Source of the DNA: an uncultured Burkholderiales bacterium
GTDB taxonomy: Bacteria; Pseudomonadota; Gammaproteobacteria; Burkholderiales; Burkholderiaceae
Reading direction: 5' to 3'
Assembly: GCA_946480465.1 (NCBI GenBank)
Contig: CAMLJY010000014.1
Span: 1 to 64,000, forward strand
Length of the DNA stretch: 64,000 bases
Below the pieces are notes generated by a model that was given only the letters and a program-made list of their open reading frames with translations, searched no databases and was not told where the DNA came from. A program made the position numbers and the translations under genes. This document shows, piece after piece, positions 27,857 to 36,887 of the stretch; position 1 is the first letter of the stretch, and every line of letters begins with the position of its first letter.

Positions 27857-29545
27857 ATGACGTCCCAGGAGATCCTCGAGCAGTACGGCCCGCGGGAGGC
27901 CATGGAATACGACGTCGTGATCGTCGGCGGCGGGCCTGGCGGCATGGCGACCGCGATCCGGCTGAAGCAGCTGGCGTCATCGGCGGGCAAGGAGTTGTCG
28001 GTCGTCGTCCTCGAAAAGGGTTCGGAGCCCGGCGCGCACATCCTTTCAGGCGCGGTGATGGACCCCATCGCCATCACCGAGCTGATCCCGGACTGGAAGG
28101 ATCGCGGCGCGCCACTGAACCAGCCCGTGACGGCCGACGAAATCCTCTTCCTCAGTGCCGACGGTGGCACCGCGAAGCAGCCCGAGTGGCTGATGCCCGA
28201 GTGCATGGAGAACCACGGCAACTACGTGATCAGCCTGGGCGCGGTCGTGAAGTGGCTGGGCGAGCAGGCGGAGGCGCTGGGCGTCGAGGTATTCCCCGGC
28301 TTTGCGGCGGCGGAGGTGCTCTATGACGAGAAAGGCGCGGTGCGCGGCGTGGCCACCGGCAATCTCGGCATCGGCAAGGACGGGCAGCCTCATGAGGGCT
28401 TTCAGCTCGGCATGGAGTTGCTGGGCAAGTACACCATCTTTGCCGAAGGCGCGCGTGGCCACCTGGGCCGCCGGCTGATTGCCAAGTACAGGCTCGACGA
28501 AGGGCGCGACCCGCCCAGCTTCGCGATCGGCATCAAGGAGCTGTGGGAGATCGATCCCGCCAAGGCGCAGCCGGGCCTGGTCGTGCACACCACCGGCTGG
28601 CCGATCGAGGACGACACGTTCGGCGGCGGCTTCCTCTACCACCTGGAAGGCAACAAGGTGACGCTGGGCTTCGTGCTGGGGCTGGACTACCAGAATCCGT
28701 GGATGAGCCCGTTCGAGGAGATGCAGCGCTGGAAGACGCATCCCTCGATCCGCAAGCACATCGAAGGCGGCAAGCGCATCGGCTACGGCGCGCGGGCGAT
28801 CAACAACGGCGGGCTGCAGTCGCTTCCGAAAACCGTGTTCCCAGGTGGCGCGCTGATCGGCTGCGACGCGGGCTACCTCAACGCCTCCCGCATCAAAGGC
28901 AGCCACGCGGCGATCAAGACCGGCATGCTTGCGGCGGATGCGGTTTTCGAGGCCGTCACCGCTGGCCGCTCACATGATGAGTTGTCAGCCTACCCGGCCG
29001 CCTTCGAGCGCAGCTGGCTGCACGAGGAACTGAAGCGCACCAAGAATTTCAAGCTTTGGTTCAAGCACGGCAAGCTGGTGGGCAGCGCGATGACAGGCAT
29101 CGAGCAATGGCTGATGCCGAAGATCGGCATCAAGTCCCCGCCGTGGACACTGCACAGCACGAAGCCCGACCACGCCTGGCTGAAGCCGGCGGCGGAATGC
29201 CCGAAGATCGTCTATCCCAAGCCTGACGGGAAGCTCACCTTCGACCGCCTGTCCTCGGTCTTCGTCAGCAACACCAACCACGAAGAGAACCAGCCCGCGC
29301 ACCTCACGCTGAAGGACGAGCGGGTGCCAGTGGCGGTGAACCTGGCCACCTATGCCGGACCGGAGAGCCGCTACTGTCCCGCTGGCGTCTATGAATTCGT
29401 GCCGAGCGAGGGTGGTGGCGAACGGCTGCAGATCAACGCGCAGAACTGCGTGCACTGCAAGACCTGCGACATCAAGGATCCGACGCAGAACATCGTCTGG
29501 GTAACGCCCGAAGGTGGTGGCGGGCCGAACTACGCCGGCATGTGA
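27857..29545 (+). CDS. Electron transfer flavoprotein-ubiquinone oxidoreductase
   Basis: 562 aa, the usual full length. Links acyl-CoA dehydrogenases, via ETF, to the quinone pool at the inner membrane. FAD motif DVVIVGGGPGGMATAIRLKQ (about 19-38), FAEGARGHLGRRLIAKYRLD, a membrane-contact region near GGLQSLPKTVFPGGALIGC, and the C-terminal 4Fe-4S ligands (SRYCPAGVYEF, then NAQNCVHCKTCDIKDP). The gene stops one base before the convergent ybhN stop. A TetR-like dyad lies upstream. Confidence 0.96.
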   Translation: MTSQEILEQYGPREAMEYDVVIVGGGPGGMATAIRLKQLASSAGKELSVVVLEKGSEPGAHILSGAVMDPIAITELIPDWKDRGAPLNQPVTADEILFLSADGGTAKQPEWLMPECMENHGNYVISLGAVVKWLGEQAEALGVEVFPGFAAAEVLYDEKGAVRGVATGNLGIGKDGQPHEGFQLGMELLGKYTIFAEGARGHLGRRLIAKYRLDEGRDPPSFAIGIKELWEIDPAKAQPGLVVHTTGWPIEDDTFGGGFLYHLEGNKVTLGFVLGLDYQNPWMSPFEEMQRWKTHPSIRKHIEGGKRIGYGARAINNGGLQSLPKTVFPGGALIGCDAGYLNASRIKGSHAAIKTGMLAADAVFEAVTAGRSHDELSAYPAAFERSWLHEELKRTKNFKLWFKHGKLVGSAMTGIEQWLMPKIGIKSPPWTLHSTKPDHAWLKPAAECPKIVYPKPDGKLTFDRLSSVFVSNTNHEENQPAHLTLKDERVPVAVNLATYAGPESRYCPAGVYEFVPSEGGGERLQINAQNCVHCKTCDIKDPTQNIVWVTPEGGGGPNYAGM

Positions 29546-29546
29546 C

Positions 29547-30581
29547 CTAACGCAGGTCCGGCGCGGCGGCGGATGAACCGAGCCGCGGCGACCGCTCCAG
29601 CCGCCACAGCATCAGGCTGCCGGCGGCCAGGGGCGCCAGGTAGTAGATGGCGCGGTAGGCGATCAGCGCGGCCAGCAGCTCGGCCTCTGCCACGCGGTGC
29701 GCCAGCAGCGCGATGAACACCGTCTCCAGCACCCCCAGTCCGGCCGGGACGTGGGTGATGACGCCGGCGACGGCCGCCACCAGCAGCACGATCGCCACGC
29801 CCGGGTAGTCGACGCGCTGCTGCAGCAGCACCCACAGCACGCCGGCGATCGTCATCCAGTTCAGCATCGACAGCCCGAGCTGCAGCAGCGCCGCCCGTGC
29901 CGACGGCGTGGTCAGCCGGTGCCCGCGCCAATCCCATGCTCGGCGTGGTGCGACCAGGCAGGCCAGCAGGTACAGGGCGGCCACTGCCAGCATCGCCAGG
30001 CCCAGCCAGCGCAGCCCGGCCGTGTCCAGGCGCCAGCCGGGCGGCAGGTCCAGCGGCCGCCAGGCCAGCAGCGCACCGGCCAGCGCCAGGTAGCCCAGCC
30101 AGTTGGTGGCGATGCTCGCGCCGATCACCTGCGCCGCCTGTGGCGCTTTCAGGCCGGATCGGGCATAGAGCCGGTAGCGCAGCGCGAGGCCCCCGATCAA
30201 CGAACCCAGGTTCAGGTTGAACGCGTAGGATGCCGCGCCGATCGCCAGCACGCGCGGCGCGGGCACGCGGTGCCCCGTCAAGTGGCGGCCGACAAGCTCA
30301 TAACAGGCATACAGCGCGTGGCTGCTCGCGGTCAGCAGCACCGCGCCGACCAGCGCCGCGATGGGCAGCTGGACGAGGGCCCGCCCTACCGAGCCCCAGT
30401 CGATGCTGCGCGCCTGCCGTGCGAGCAGCACGACGACGAGCAGGAAGAAGGCCCAGGTGAGCACCCGCCCCAGAAGATGCCAGCGACCGCGCCCAGGTTG
30501 GAGGTGTGCGGAGCCCGGCCGAGGCGCTGATGGCGGTGCGGCGCGTGTCCGCGGGCCGGTCGGAATCCGCTCGGCGCGCAT
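29547..30581 (-). CDS. ybhN: YbhN/LPG-synthase-like integral membrane protein
   Basis: 344 aa with about eight membrane helices after a basic N-terminal tail. It belongs to the lysylphosphatidylglycerol synthase membrane-domain family (UPF0104): SYAFNLNLGSLIGGLALRYR, VIGASIATNWLGYLAL, AGVITHVPAGLGVLETVFIA and LIAYRAIYYLAPL. The C-terminal transferase domain of MprF is absent. It is third gene of ybhP-clsB-ybhN, as in E. coli, and starts three bp after the clsB stop. YbhN-type proteins are proposed to help phospholipid handling; the exact role is open. Confidence 0.88.
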   Translation of the reverse strand: MRAERIPTGPRTRAAPPSAPRPGSAHLQPGRGRWHLLGRVLTWAFFLLVVVLLARQARSIDWGSVGRALVQLPIAALVGAVLLTASSHALYACYELVGRHLTGHRVPAPRVLAIGAASYAFNLNLGSLIGGLALRYRLYARSGLKAPQAAQVIGASIATNWLGYLALAGALLAWRPLDLPPGWRLDTAGLRWLGLAMLAVAALYLLACLVAPRRAWDWRGHRLTTPSARAALLQLGLSMLNWMTIAGVLWVLLQQRVDYPGVAIVLLVAAVAGVITHVPAGLGVLETVFIALLAHRVAEAELLAALIAYRAIYYLAPLAAGSLMLWRLERSPRLGSSAAAPDLR

Positions 30582-30584
30582 CGG

Positions 30585-31931
30585 CTATCCGCGCCGGTCC
30601 GATGGGGCCGCCAGCGTCTCCAGCCGCGGGACATGGCGCGGCAACCATCCGGCCCACACCGGAAAACCGCGCAGCACGTGGAACAGGAAGGTGGTCCAGG
30701 CCTGGTGCAGCAGCGGCCAGCGCCGGCCCGGCGTCACCGGCACCTCGCGGCAACTGGTGGCCATCAGGTGCTCGAGCCGCGCAGCCAGGTCGCTGTTGAA
30801 GGCGTGGTCGCGGACGATCAGGTTGGCTTCCAGGTTCAGCGACAGGCTCAGCGGGTCGAGGTTGCTCGAGCCCACCGTGGCCCATTGGTCGTCGACCAGC
30901 GCCACCTTCCCGTGCAGCGGACGCTTGCAGTATTCGAAGATGCGAACACCGTCGCGCTGCAGGTACTCGTACAGCAGCGACGCCGCGCGCACGATCTTCA
31001 TGTCCGGCTCGCCCTGCAGGATCAGCCGCACGTCAACACCCCGCTGCGCCGCCCGCCGCAGCTCGCGCAGCAGCAGATAACCCGGGAAGAAGTAGGCGTT
31101 GGCGATGACCACGCGCTGACGCGCGCTGCGGATGGCGGCGCGGTAGTGGCGCTCGATGGCGTTGCGGTGCAGGTGGTTGTCGCGGGTGACGAAGATGGTC
31201 TCCGCCCGGCCTGCGGGCGGCGAAAGCGAGCGCGTCGCCTCGCGCGCCGGGGCGGCGTGGCGCTCGGCCGGCTGCGCGCGTGCATGGTCGCGCAGCTGCC
31301 TCCGCATGAACTCGTGGATCTCCGCCACGATCGGTCCTTGCACCGAGGCGGCATAGTCCTGCTTCGCCTCGGGCCCGAAGTCGCCGAGGTGGTCGGCGGA
31401 GTAGTTGATGCCGCCGATGAAAGCCAGCTCCCGGTCAATCACCACCAGCTTGCGGTGCATGCGGCGCAGGATCTTGAAACGAAGGCCGAAGACCCTGCGG
31501 CAGGGATCGAAGACACACAGGTGCACGCCAGCATCGGCCAGCGCCTGGACATAGGCGGCACCGAGGTCCGATGAACCGAAGCCGTCGACCAGCAGCGTCA
31601 CCCGCACGCCACGCCCTGCGGCACGCACGACCACCTCCCGCAAGGCGTTCCCGACCTTGTCCTCGAAGAGGATGAATGTCTCGATCAATACCTCTTCGCG
31701 CGCGGCGTCGATGGCCTCGAACACGGCCGGGAAGAATTCCTCGCCGTTCTCGAGCAGGCGCACCTCGTTGCCCGGCGTCCAGCGGTTCTTGCGCCGGCGC
31801 CGGCGTTCGTCGCGCTCGGCTCGGCGTGCGGCGCGCTGTTCGGCGGACCACCAGCCGTGCTGCGGCGCCTGCGCTTCGGGCCACGCATCGGCGGCGCGCC
31901 CCAGCGCAATGTCCAGCCCCCGACCGTTCAC
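30585..31931 (-). CDS. clsB: Cardiolipin synthase B
   Basis: 448 aa from a GTG at 31931 that overlaps the stop of the upstream gene (GTGA). Phospholipase D superfamily with two HKD motifs: [20 protein letters not shown] in the first half and [20 protein letters not shown] in the second. The N-terminal 65 residues are Arg-rich ([14 protein letters not shown]). Makes cardiolipin from phosphatidylglycerol or related headgroups at the inner membrane. Gene order with ybhP and ybhN supports ClsB rather than ClsA, and no N-terminal membrane helices of the ClsA kind are present. Confidence 0.93.
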   Translation of the reverse strand: MNGRGLDIALGRAADAWPEAQAPQHGWWSAEQRAARRAERDERRRRRKNRWTPGNEVRLLENGEEFFPAVFEAIDAAREEVLIETFILFEDKVGNALREVVVRAAGRGVRVTLLVDGFGSSDLGAAYVQALADAGVHLCVFDPCRRVFGLRFKILRRMHRKLVVIDRELAFIGGINYSADHLGDFGPEAKQDYAASVQGPIVAEIHEFMRRQLRDHARAQPAERHAAPAREATRSLSPPAGRAETIFVTRDNHLHRNAIERHYRAAIRSARQRVVIANAYFFPGYLLLRELRRAAQRGVDVRLILQGEPDMKIVRAASLLYEYLQRDGVRIFEYCKRPLHGKVALVDDQWATVGSSNLDPLSLSLNLEANLIVRDHAFNSDLAARLEHLMATSCREVPVTPGRRWPLLHQAWTTFLFHVLRGFPVWAGWLPRHVPRLETLAAPSDRRG

Positions 31932-32692
31932 AAGCGCACCTCCGCCGCCAGCGGCACATGGTCGGACAGGTGCGACCACGGCTTGCGCGGCAGCATCACC
32001 GGCTCGTGCGCGCTGGCATTGCGCACGTAGATCCGGTCCAGCCGCAGCAGCGGCAGGTGCGCCGGAAAGGTCCGGGCGGAGCGGCCGTGCAGGCGCTGGA
32101 AGACTTCGGTCAGACCCGCGCACCGCGACAGCACGCGATGGGCCCGGTGCCGCCAATCATTGAAGTCCCCGGCCACGAGCAGCGGCGCATCGGGCGGCAC
32201 CTCGGTGTTGACCAGGCCGCACAGCAGCTCGAGCTGGCGCTGGCGGTGCGATTCCTGCAACCCCAGGTGCACGCAGATCGCGTGCAGCCCGTCTTCCACG
32301 CCGGGAACGCCGAGCACGCAGTGCAGCAGCCCCCGCGGCTCGGGGCCGGCGATCGACACGTCGCGGTTCTCGCTGCGCAGGATGGGCCACTTCGACAGCA
32401 CCGCGTTGCCGTGGTGTCCGAGTGGATAGACGGCATTGCGGCCGTAGGCGAACTGCGGCCACAGCGAGTCAGCCAGGAATTCGTAGTGCGGCGTCGCCGG
32501 CCAGTTTTTCCAGCGGGGGGCATGACCCTCGTGCGCCCCCTGCACCTCCTGCAGGAACACCAGGTCGGCGGCCACGCTTCGGATGGCATCGCGCAACTCG
32601 TGCAGGATGAACCTGCGATTGAAGAAGGTGAAGCCCTTGTGCGTGTTGATCGTCAGCACGCGCAGCGACGACACGGCGGGTTCAGGGGTCAT
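31928..32692 (-). CDS. ybhP: Endonuclease/exonuclease/phosphatase family protein YbhP
   Basis: 254 aa from ATG 32692. EEP-fold motifs: [12 protein letters not shown] (Asn), [10 protein letters not shown] (metal Glu), [22 protein letters not shown] (His), [10 protein letters not shown] (GDFN), [10 protein letters not shown] and a final [13 protein letters not shown] (SDH). All catalytic positions of the superfamily are kept, so it is likely an active metal-dependent hydrolase, perhaps on a phospholipid or sugar-phosphate head. It is coupled by a 4-bp overlap to clsB. Divergent from the Tat-exported protein gene. Confidence 0.9.
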   Translation of the reverse strand: MTPEPAVSSLRVLTINTHKGFTFFNRRFILHELRDAIRSVAADLVFLQEVQGAHEGHAPRWKNWPATPHYEFLADSLWPQFAYGRNAVYPLGHHGNAVLSKWPILRSENRDVSIAGPEPRGLLHCVLGVPGVEDGLHAICVHLGLQESHRQRQLELLCGLVNTEVPPDAPLLVAGDFNDWRHRAHRVLSRCAGLTEVFQRLHGRSARTFPAHLPLLRLDRIYVRNASAHEPVMLPRKPWSHLSDHVPLAAEVRL

Positions 32693-32880
32693 GGGGCGGT
32701 ACTCGATGAATGCCGAGTCAGCCAAGTCTGGGCTGCCGCGGGGGCAGGCCGTGTAGGAGAACGCCAAACCGCTGCGCCGGCCGATGGCCCGTGCAGCCGG
32801 TGGAGGCCTCCCATCCGCAGCAAAATCAACCGATCACCACGCAAGCAACGCACGCGGCGCCGGCCACGCGCGACACGGGA

Positions 32881-34131
32881 TTGACCTTGGACCGCAGACG
32901 ATTCCTTTCCTCCAGCCTCGCGCTCTCCTCGACCGGCTCAGCGCTGGCCACTCCGAGAGAGGCGCCGCGGCGCATCGATGGCACGAAGGATGGCCACATC
33001 CGGGAGACGTGGCCCGCCTGGCGCCGCGCCATCGCGCGCTACACGTGGGGCAAGCTGGGTATCGCGCCGCTGTCGACGATCGACCCGGGCGTCCCGCCGC
33101 AGGACATCACCCCGCGCGGCGCCGACTGGATGGGCCGCGGCATGACGCTGGGCGCCCTGTCGTGGTGCGGCGCCACCTGGGACGACACGAGTTATGAGTT
33201 GACCATCCCGGTCAAGGGCGGCCACACGGACGATGGCGGCAACGAGCCCTACCGGCTCGCACTGGCCGCGGAGAAACCCGTGTGGCGCATGATGCGCCCG
33301 CCCAGCGGCGCCCTGCCCGGCCCGGCACTGAGCGCGCGCGACGGCAAGGAGTCGACCGGCCTCTATGCCGACGGCCGCATCCGGGCCCAGCACACGTACA
33401 ACAACTGCATCCATGTGCCGGGCCGGGGCCCGCTGATCACTCGCGGCTCGTCGATGTATTACTCGGGCGAGGGCGTGATCCGCCGTGCCTACCTGCTCGA
33501 TGACGCCGGCGAGACCAGCATGGTGTGCGACTACGGCAGTGTCGCGAACCCCGGCGCGAGCATCGGCATGTCAGCCTGGGATCCGGATCGACGGAAGATC
33601 TGGATTGCCGGCCGATCACCCAGCGGCATCATCGAGATCGATCCAGACAACTGGAGCTTCCGGCAACGCGGCATGCAGCGGCCGCTGGTCACCTCGGACG
33701 CATGGCACTACGCATCCTCCCTTCAGTCACTGGTGGGCCTGCGGCGTGGTGCCTTCGCGCTTCATACCTGGCGCATCGGCGAAGGGTTGTTCACCCACGA
33801 CACGCCCATTCTGAATGGGACCGGCTCCAGCGGGCTGGCGCTCAGGTCCAGCGTGGACGGCTTCGGTTCATGCTGGTGCGACGAGCTGAACTGCGTCGCG
33901 GTCTACCAGCAGACGTCCCGGACGACCGAGATCACCAGCATCACACCGACCGGTGCGGCGCACGAGCCCTGGGTACGCGGCGTCATACCGGTCGATCCGG
34001 CCAACCAGATCGTGCCGCCGCCGTCCCCGCCCGACGGCCTGTTCTCGCGCTTCAGCTACTCGCACCGCCTGAAGGGCTTTCTGCTGCTGCCCTCGACCGT
34101 GTCGGACGTGTACTTCTTCGCGATCGCCTGA
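32881..34131 (+). CDS. Tat-exported protein of unknown function (possible beta-propeller)
   Basis: About 416 aa from a TTG at 32881; the start is uncertain because no ATG lies between the ybhP promoter region and the signal, and GTG codons exist upstream. The N-terminus DRRRFLSSSLALSSTGSALA is a twin-arginine signal with probable cleavage after ALA. The mature part is rich in Trp, Gly and Ser and has repeated blade-like segments (SWCGATWDDTSYELTIPVKG; GMSAWDPDRRKIWIAGRSPS; GSCWCDELNCVAVYQQTSRT), suggesting a beta-propeller. No family is recognised. It should fold in the cytoplasm before export, perhaps with a cofactor, and act in the periplasm. Confidence 0.65.
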   Translation: MTLDRRRFLSSSLALSSTGSALATPREAPRRIDGTKDGHIRETWPAWRRAIARYTWGKLGIAPLSTIDPGVPPQDITPRGADWMGRGMTLGALSWCGATWDDTSYELTIPVKGGHTDDGGNEPYRLALAAEKPVWRMMRPPSGALPGPALSARDGKESTGLYADGRIRAQHTYNNCIHVPGRGPLITRGSSMYYSGEGVIRRAYLLDDAGETSMVCDYGSVANPGASIGMSAWDPDRRKIWIAGRSPSGIIEIDPDNWSFRQRGMQRPLVTSDAWHYASSLQSLVGLRRGAFALHTWRIGEGLFTHDTPILNGTGSSGLALRSSVDGFGSCWCDELNCVAVYQQTSRTTEITSITPTGAAHEPWVRGVIPVDPANQIVPPPSPPDGLFSRFSYSHRLKGFLLLPSTVSDVYFFAIA

Positions 34132-34171
34132 ACCGGCGACGCGGCCTCGAGACTAGAGGCCTGGAAACAGA

Positions 34172-34193
34172 AACGGCGCCCTGAGGCGCCGTT
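34172..34193. terminator. Bidirectional terminator hairpin
   Basis: A nine-bp stem AACGGCGCC/GGCGCCGTT with loop CTGA. On the minus strand it is followed by TTCTGTTTCC and would end the dnaQ/tRNA-Val transcript. On the plus strand it lies 40 bp after the Tat-exported protein's stop. Confidence 0.65.
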
Positions 34194-34210
34194 GTCGTGT
34201 CCAGATGATC

Positions 34211-34285
34211 TGGTGGGCGGTGCAGGGTTCGAACCTGCGACCCCTGCCGTGTGAAGGCAGTGCTCTACCGCTGAGCTAACCGCCC
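34211..34285 (-). tRNA. tRNA-Val (anticodon CAC)
   Basis: Cloverleaf on the minus strand: acceptor GGGCGGT/ACCGCCC, D-arm TAGCTCAGCGGTAGAGC, anticodon stem CTGCC/GGCAG with loop TTCACAC (anticodon CAC), T-arm GGTTCGAACCC, A73 and encoded CCA (34211-34213). It follows dnaQ by 38 bp on the same strand. Confidence 0.96.
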
Positions 34286-34323
34286 GGTATTCCGGGGTCA
34301 CTGCCGAAGCAGCGAAGCTCGGA

Positions 34324-35031
34324 TTATGCCATAGCAAAACGCCAGATGGTCTTCCCTCCACTCGCTTTGTCGAGATCGGCCAACACGGCCTCGTGAGCGG
34401 CCAGTTCGGCTTCAGTCGGTTCGACCACAGGCAGCACGAAGATCGTCAGGTCGCGCGCCAGGTGATCGGCATGGGTCGACGCGGGGCCTTCCTCCTCGTG
34501 GATGACCAACGAGTCCTGGCCGCGCGTGAGGCGGATGTACACCTCGGCCAGCAGTTCCGCATCCATCAGCGCGCCGTGCAGCGTACGGTGGCTGTTGTCC
34601 ACCTCCAGCCGCTTGCACAGTGCATCGAGCGAGTTCGCCTTGCCGGGGAACATGTCGCGGGCCATCAGCAGCGTGTCGGTCACCTTGGCCACGACCGTGT
34701 GGAACAGCGGGCGCCCCAGCCGCTTCAGCTCGGCATTGAGGAAACCCACGTCGAATGCTGCGTTGTGGATGATGACCTCGGCTCCCTCCAGATAACGGAT
34801 CAGGTCATCGGCCACCTCGACGAACTTCGGCTTGTCGGCCAGGAACTCGTCCGTCAGGCCGTGCACGCGGATGGCGTCGGCGCTGCCGGGGCGCTCGGGG
34901 TTCAGGTAGAAGTGCCGGTTTTCGCCGGTCAGGCGGCGATTGACCATCTCGACGCAGCCGATTTCGACGATGCGGTCGCCGCTCTCGGGGTTCAGGCCGG
35001 TGGTTTCGGTGTCGACGAAGATTTGTCGCAT
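34324..35031 (-). CDS. dnaQ: DNA polymerase III epsilon subunit (proofreading 3'-5' exonuclease)
   Basis: 235 aa. DEDDh exonuclease motifs are complete: ExoI FVDTETTGLNPESG (Asp7, Glu9), ExoII VIIHNAAFDVGFLNAEL, ExoIII LHGALMDAELLAEVYIRL. The C-terminal 45 residues (after a Glu-rich linker) should bind the alpha subunit. It starts ten bp after the lgt stop and precedes tRNA-Val(CAC), so lgt-dnaQ-tRNA is a likely transcription unit. Confidence 0.95.
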   Translation of the reverse strand: MRQIFVDTETTGLNPESGDRIVEIGCVEMVNRRLTGENRHFYLNPERPGSADAIRVHGLTDEFLADKPKFVEVADDLIRYLEGAEVIIHNAAFDVGFLNAELKRLGRPLFHTVVAKVTDTLLMARDMFPGKANSLDALCKRLEVDNSHRTLHGALMDAELLAEVYIRLTRGQDSLVIHEEEGPASTHADHLARDLTIFVLPVVEPTEAELAAHEAVLADLDKASGGKTIWRFAMA

Positions 35032-35041
35032 CGCGCTTTGT

Positions 35042-35842
35042 TCACTCCATGGGACGGCGAGCAGCCCAACGCCACAGCGCCGCGCCGGCCACGATCATCG
35101 GGACGCAGAGCCATTGGCCCATGCTCATGTTCAGCGCCAGCAGGCCCAGGTGGGCATCCGGCTCGCGGAAGTACTCGGCCACGAAGCGGAACACGCCGTA
35201 GCCGAAGAGGAAGGCGCCCGACACCTGCCCGCGCTGCCGGGGCTTGGATGCGTACCACCACAGCAGTACGAAGAGCAGCAATCCCTCCAGCGCGAACTGG
35301 TACACCTGCGAGGGATGCCGCGGCAGCCGGTCCGGGGCTTGGGGAAAGACCATTGCCCACGGCAGCGACGGGTCGGCATGCCGCCCCCATAGCTCGCCGT
35401 TGATGAAGTTGCCGACGCGCCCGGACGCCAGGCCCGTCGGAACGCAAGGTGCGATGAGGTCCGTCACCTCGAGGAAGCTTCGGCCGCGGCTGCGCGCGTA
35501 GAGCGCCATCGCGGCGATCACCCCCAGCATGCCGCCATGGAAGGACATGCCGCCCTTCCACACCGCGAAGACCTGCAGCGGATTGGCCAGGTACTCGCCG
35601 GGCTTGTAGAAGAGGATGTAGCCGAGCCGGCCACCGAGCACCACGCCGACCATGCCCCAGAAGAGCAGGTCTTCGATGTCGCGCCGTGTCCAGCCCGCCT
35701 GGGCGTGCCAGGGCAGCCGGGCGCGCCGCGCCGCGAGCAGGTAGAACAGGCCGAAGGCGGCGAGGTAGGTCAGCCCGTACCAATGAATTTGCACTGGCCC
35801 GAGGGACAGCGCGACCGGATCGATGTTCGGATGCACCAGCAT
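35042..35842 (-). CDS. lgt: Prolipoprotein diacylglyceryl transferase
   Basis: 266 aa inner-membrane enzyme with about seven helices that moves diacylglycerol from phosphatidylglycerol to lipobox cysteines. Signature blocks: [46 protein letters not shown] (essential His) and [13 protein letters not shown] (Lgt signature). The ATG at 35842 overlaps the stop codon of the LysR gene (TGATG), an unusual pairing of a regulator with lgt. Lipoproteins in this window (NlpD and the 13 kb protein) would be substrates. Confidence 0.95.
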   Translation of the reverse strand: MLVHPNIDPVALSLGPVQIHWYGLTYLAAFGLFYLLAARRARLPWHAQAGWTRRDIEDLLFWGMVGVVLGGRLGYILFYKPGEYLANPLQVFAVWKGGMSFHGGMLGVIAAMALYARSRGRSFLEVTDLIAPCVPTGLASGRVGNFINGELWGRHADPSLPWAMVFPQAPDRLPRHPSQVYQFALEGLLLFVLLWWYASKPRQRGQVSGAFLFGYGVFRFVAEYFREPDAHLGLLALNMSMGQWLCVPMIVAGAALWRWAARRPME

Positions 35843-36780
35843 CAAGAGACTCCGCGAGAAGCTGCGGCGGAGCGTGCCGCAGCGGGGCCGGATTGTCGCT
35901 GCAGCGCCGTCACCTGCTCGACGAAGCGCGCGACGACCGGTAACGCCGGCTCGCGCCAGACCAGGCTGGTTTCGCAGCGCAGGTCCATGCCCGACACCTT
36001 CCGGTAGACCACGCCCGGTCGCTGAAGCCGGGTGACCGACTCCGGCACCCACGCCACCCCCATTCCCGCAGAGACCAGGTTGACGATCGTCTGCATCTGG
36101 ATCGCCTCCTGCGCGATCTGCGGTGTCGCGCCCTTTGCACGGTAGGCCGACAGGACTGCGTCGTACAGCGATGGCGCGATCTGGCGCGGAAAGATCACCA
36201 GCGGCTCGGCCGCGACTGCGTCGAATTGCAGCATGCGGCGCCGTGCGGCCGCATGCTGCTCGGGCAGCGCCATCACCAGGGGCTCGGCCAGGGCGCGCCA
36301 GGTGGCAAAACCCGCCGGTGCCGCCTGCGGCGCGTGCAGCATGAACCCGGCGTCGATCTCGTCGGCATCGAAGGCCGCCAGCTGAACGTCGAGCGTGGCC
36401 TCGCGCAGCTGCAGCGCGACGTCGGGATGGGTGTCGCGAAAGGCACGCAGCCATTCCGGCAGCGGCCCATAGGCGATGCTGGAGACGAAGGCCAGCCGCA
36501 ACTGCCCGGAGCGCCCGGCCGCGGCCGATTGCGCCAGCCGCGGCAACTCATCGGCCGCGGCCAGCAGGCGCCGCACCGGCGCGACCAGCGCCTGGCCCGC
36601 GGGGGACAGCGCGACGCTTCGGCGCGTGCGTTCGAACAGCGTCGCGCCCAGTTCGCGTTCCAGCGCCTGGATCGCCAGCGTCAGGGGGGGCTGGGTGATG
36701 TGGAGCCGGGCTGCGGCGCGGCCGAAGTGGAGCTCCTCGGCCAGGGCGAGGAACTGGCGCAGCGATCGGAGTTCGATCAT
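35842..36780 (-). CDS. LysR-family transcriptional regulator
   Basis: 312 aa. N-terminal winged helix-turn-helix ([20 protein letters not shown], then [20 protein letters not shown], 1-60), then an LTTR substrate domain (about 92-295; [40 protein letters not shown]). It is divergent from ilvD with 107 bp between starts, the classical LysR layout, so ilvD is a candidate target, though lgt-dnaQ downstream may be co-transcribed with it. The effector is unknown. Confidence 0.9.
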   Translation of the reverse strand: MIELRSLRQFLALAEELHFGRAAARLHITQPPLTLAIQALERELGATLFERTRRSVALSPAGQALVAPVRRLLAAADELPRLAQSAAAGRSGQLRLAFVSSIAYGPLPEWLRAFRDTHPDVALQLREATLDVQLAAFDADEIDAGFMLHAPQAAPAGFATWRALAEPLVMALPEQHAAARRRMLQFDAVAAEPLVIFPRQIAPSLYDAVLSAYRAKGATPQIAQEAIQMQTIVNLVSAGMGVAWVPESVTRLQRPGVVYRKVSGMDLRCETSLVWREPALPVVARFVEQVTALQRQSGPAAARSAAASRGVS

Positions 36781-36887
36781 CGGTTGATATGCTCCATGAA
36801 TTACTGGGCAGCCAGAAATATATTGGACGGCCGCTTGGCGCGCGGCCGATACTGCGGCCCCGTCGCCAACCGCCAGGAGCCGCCGCC

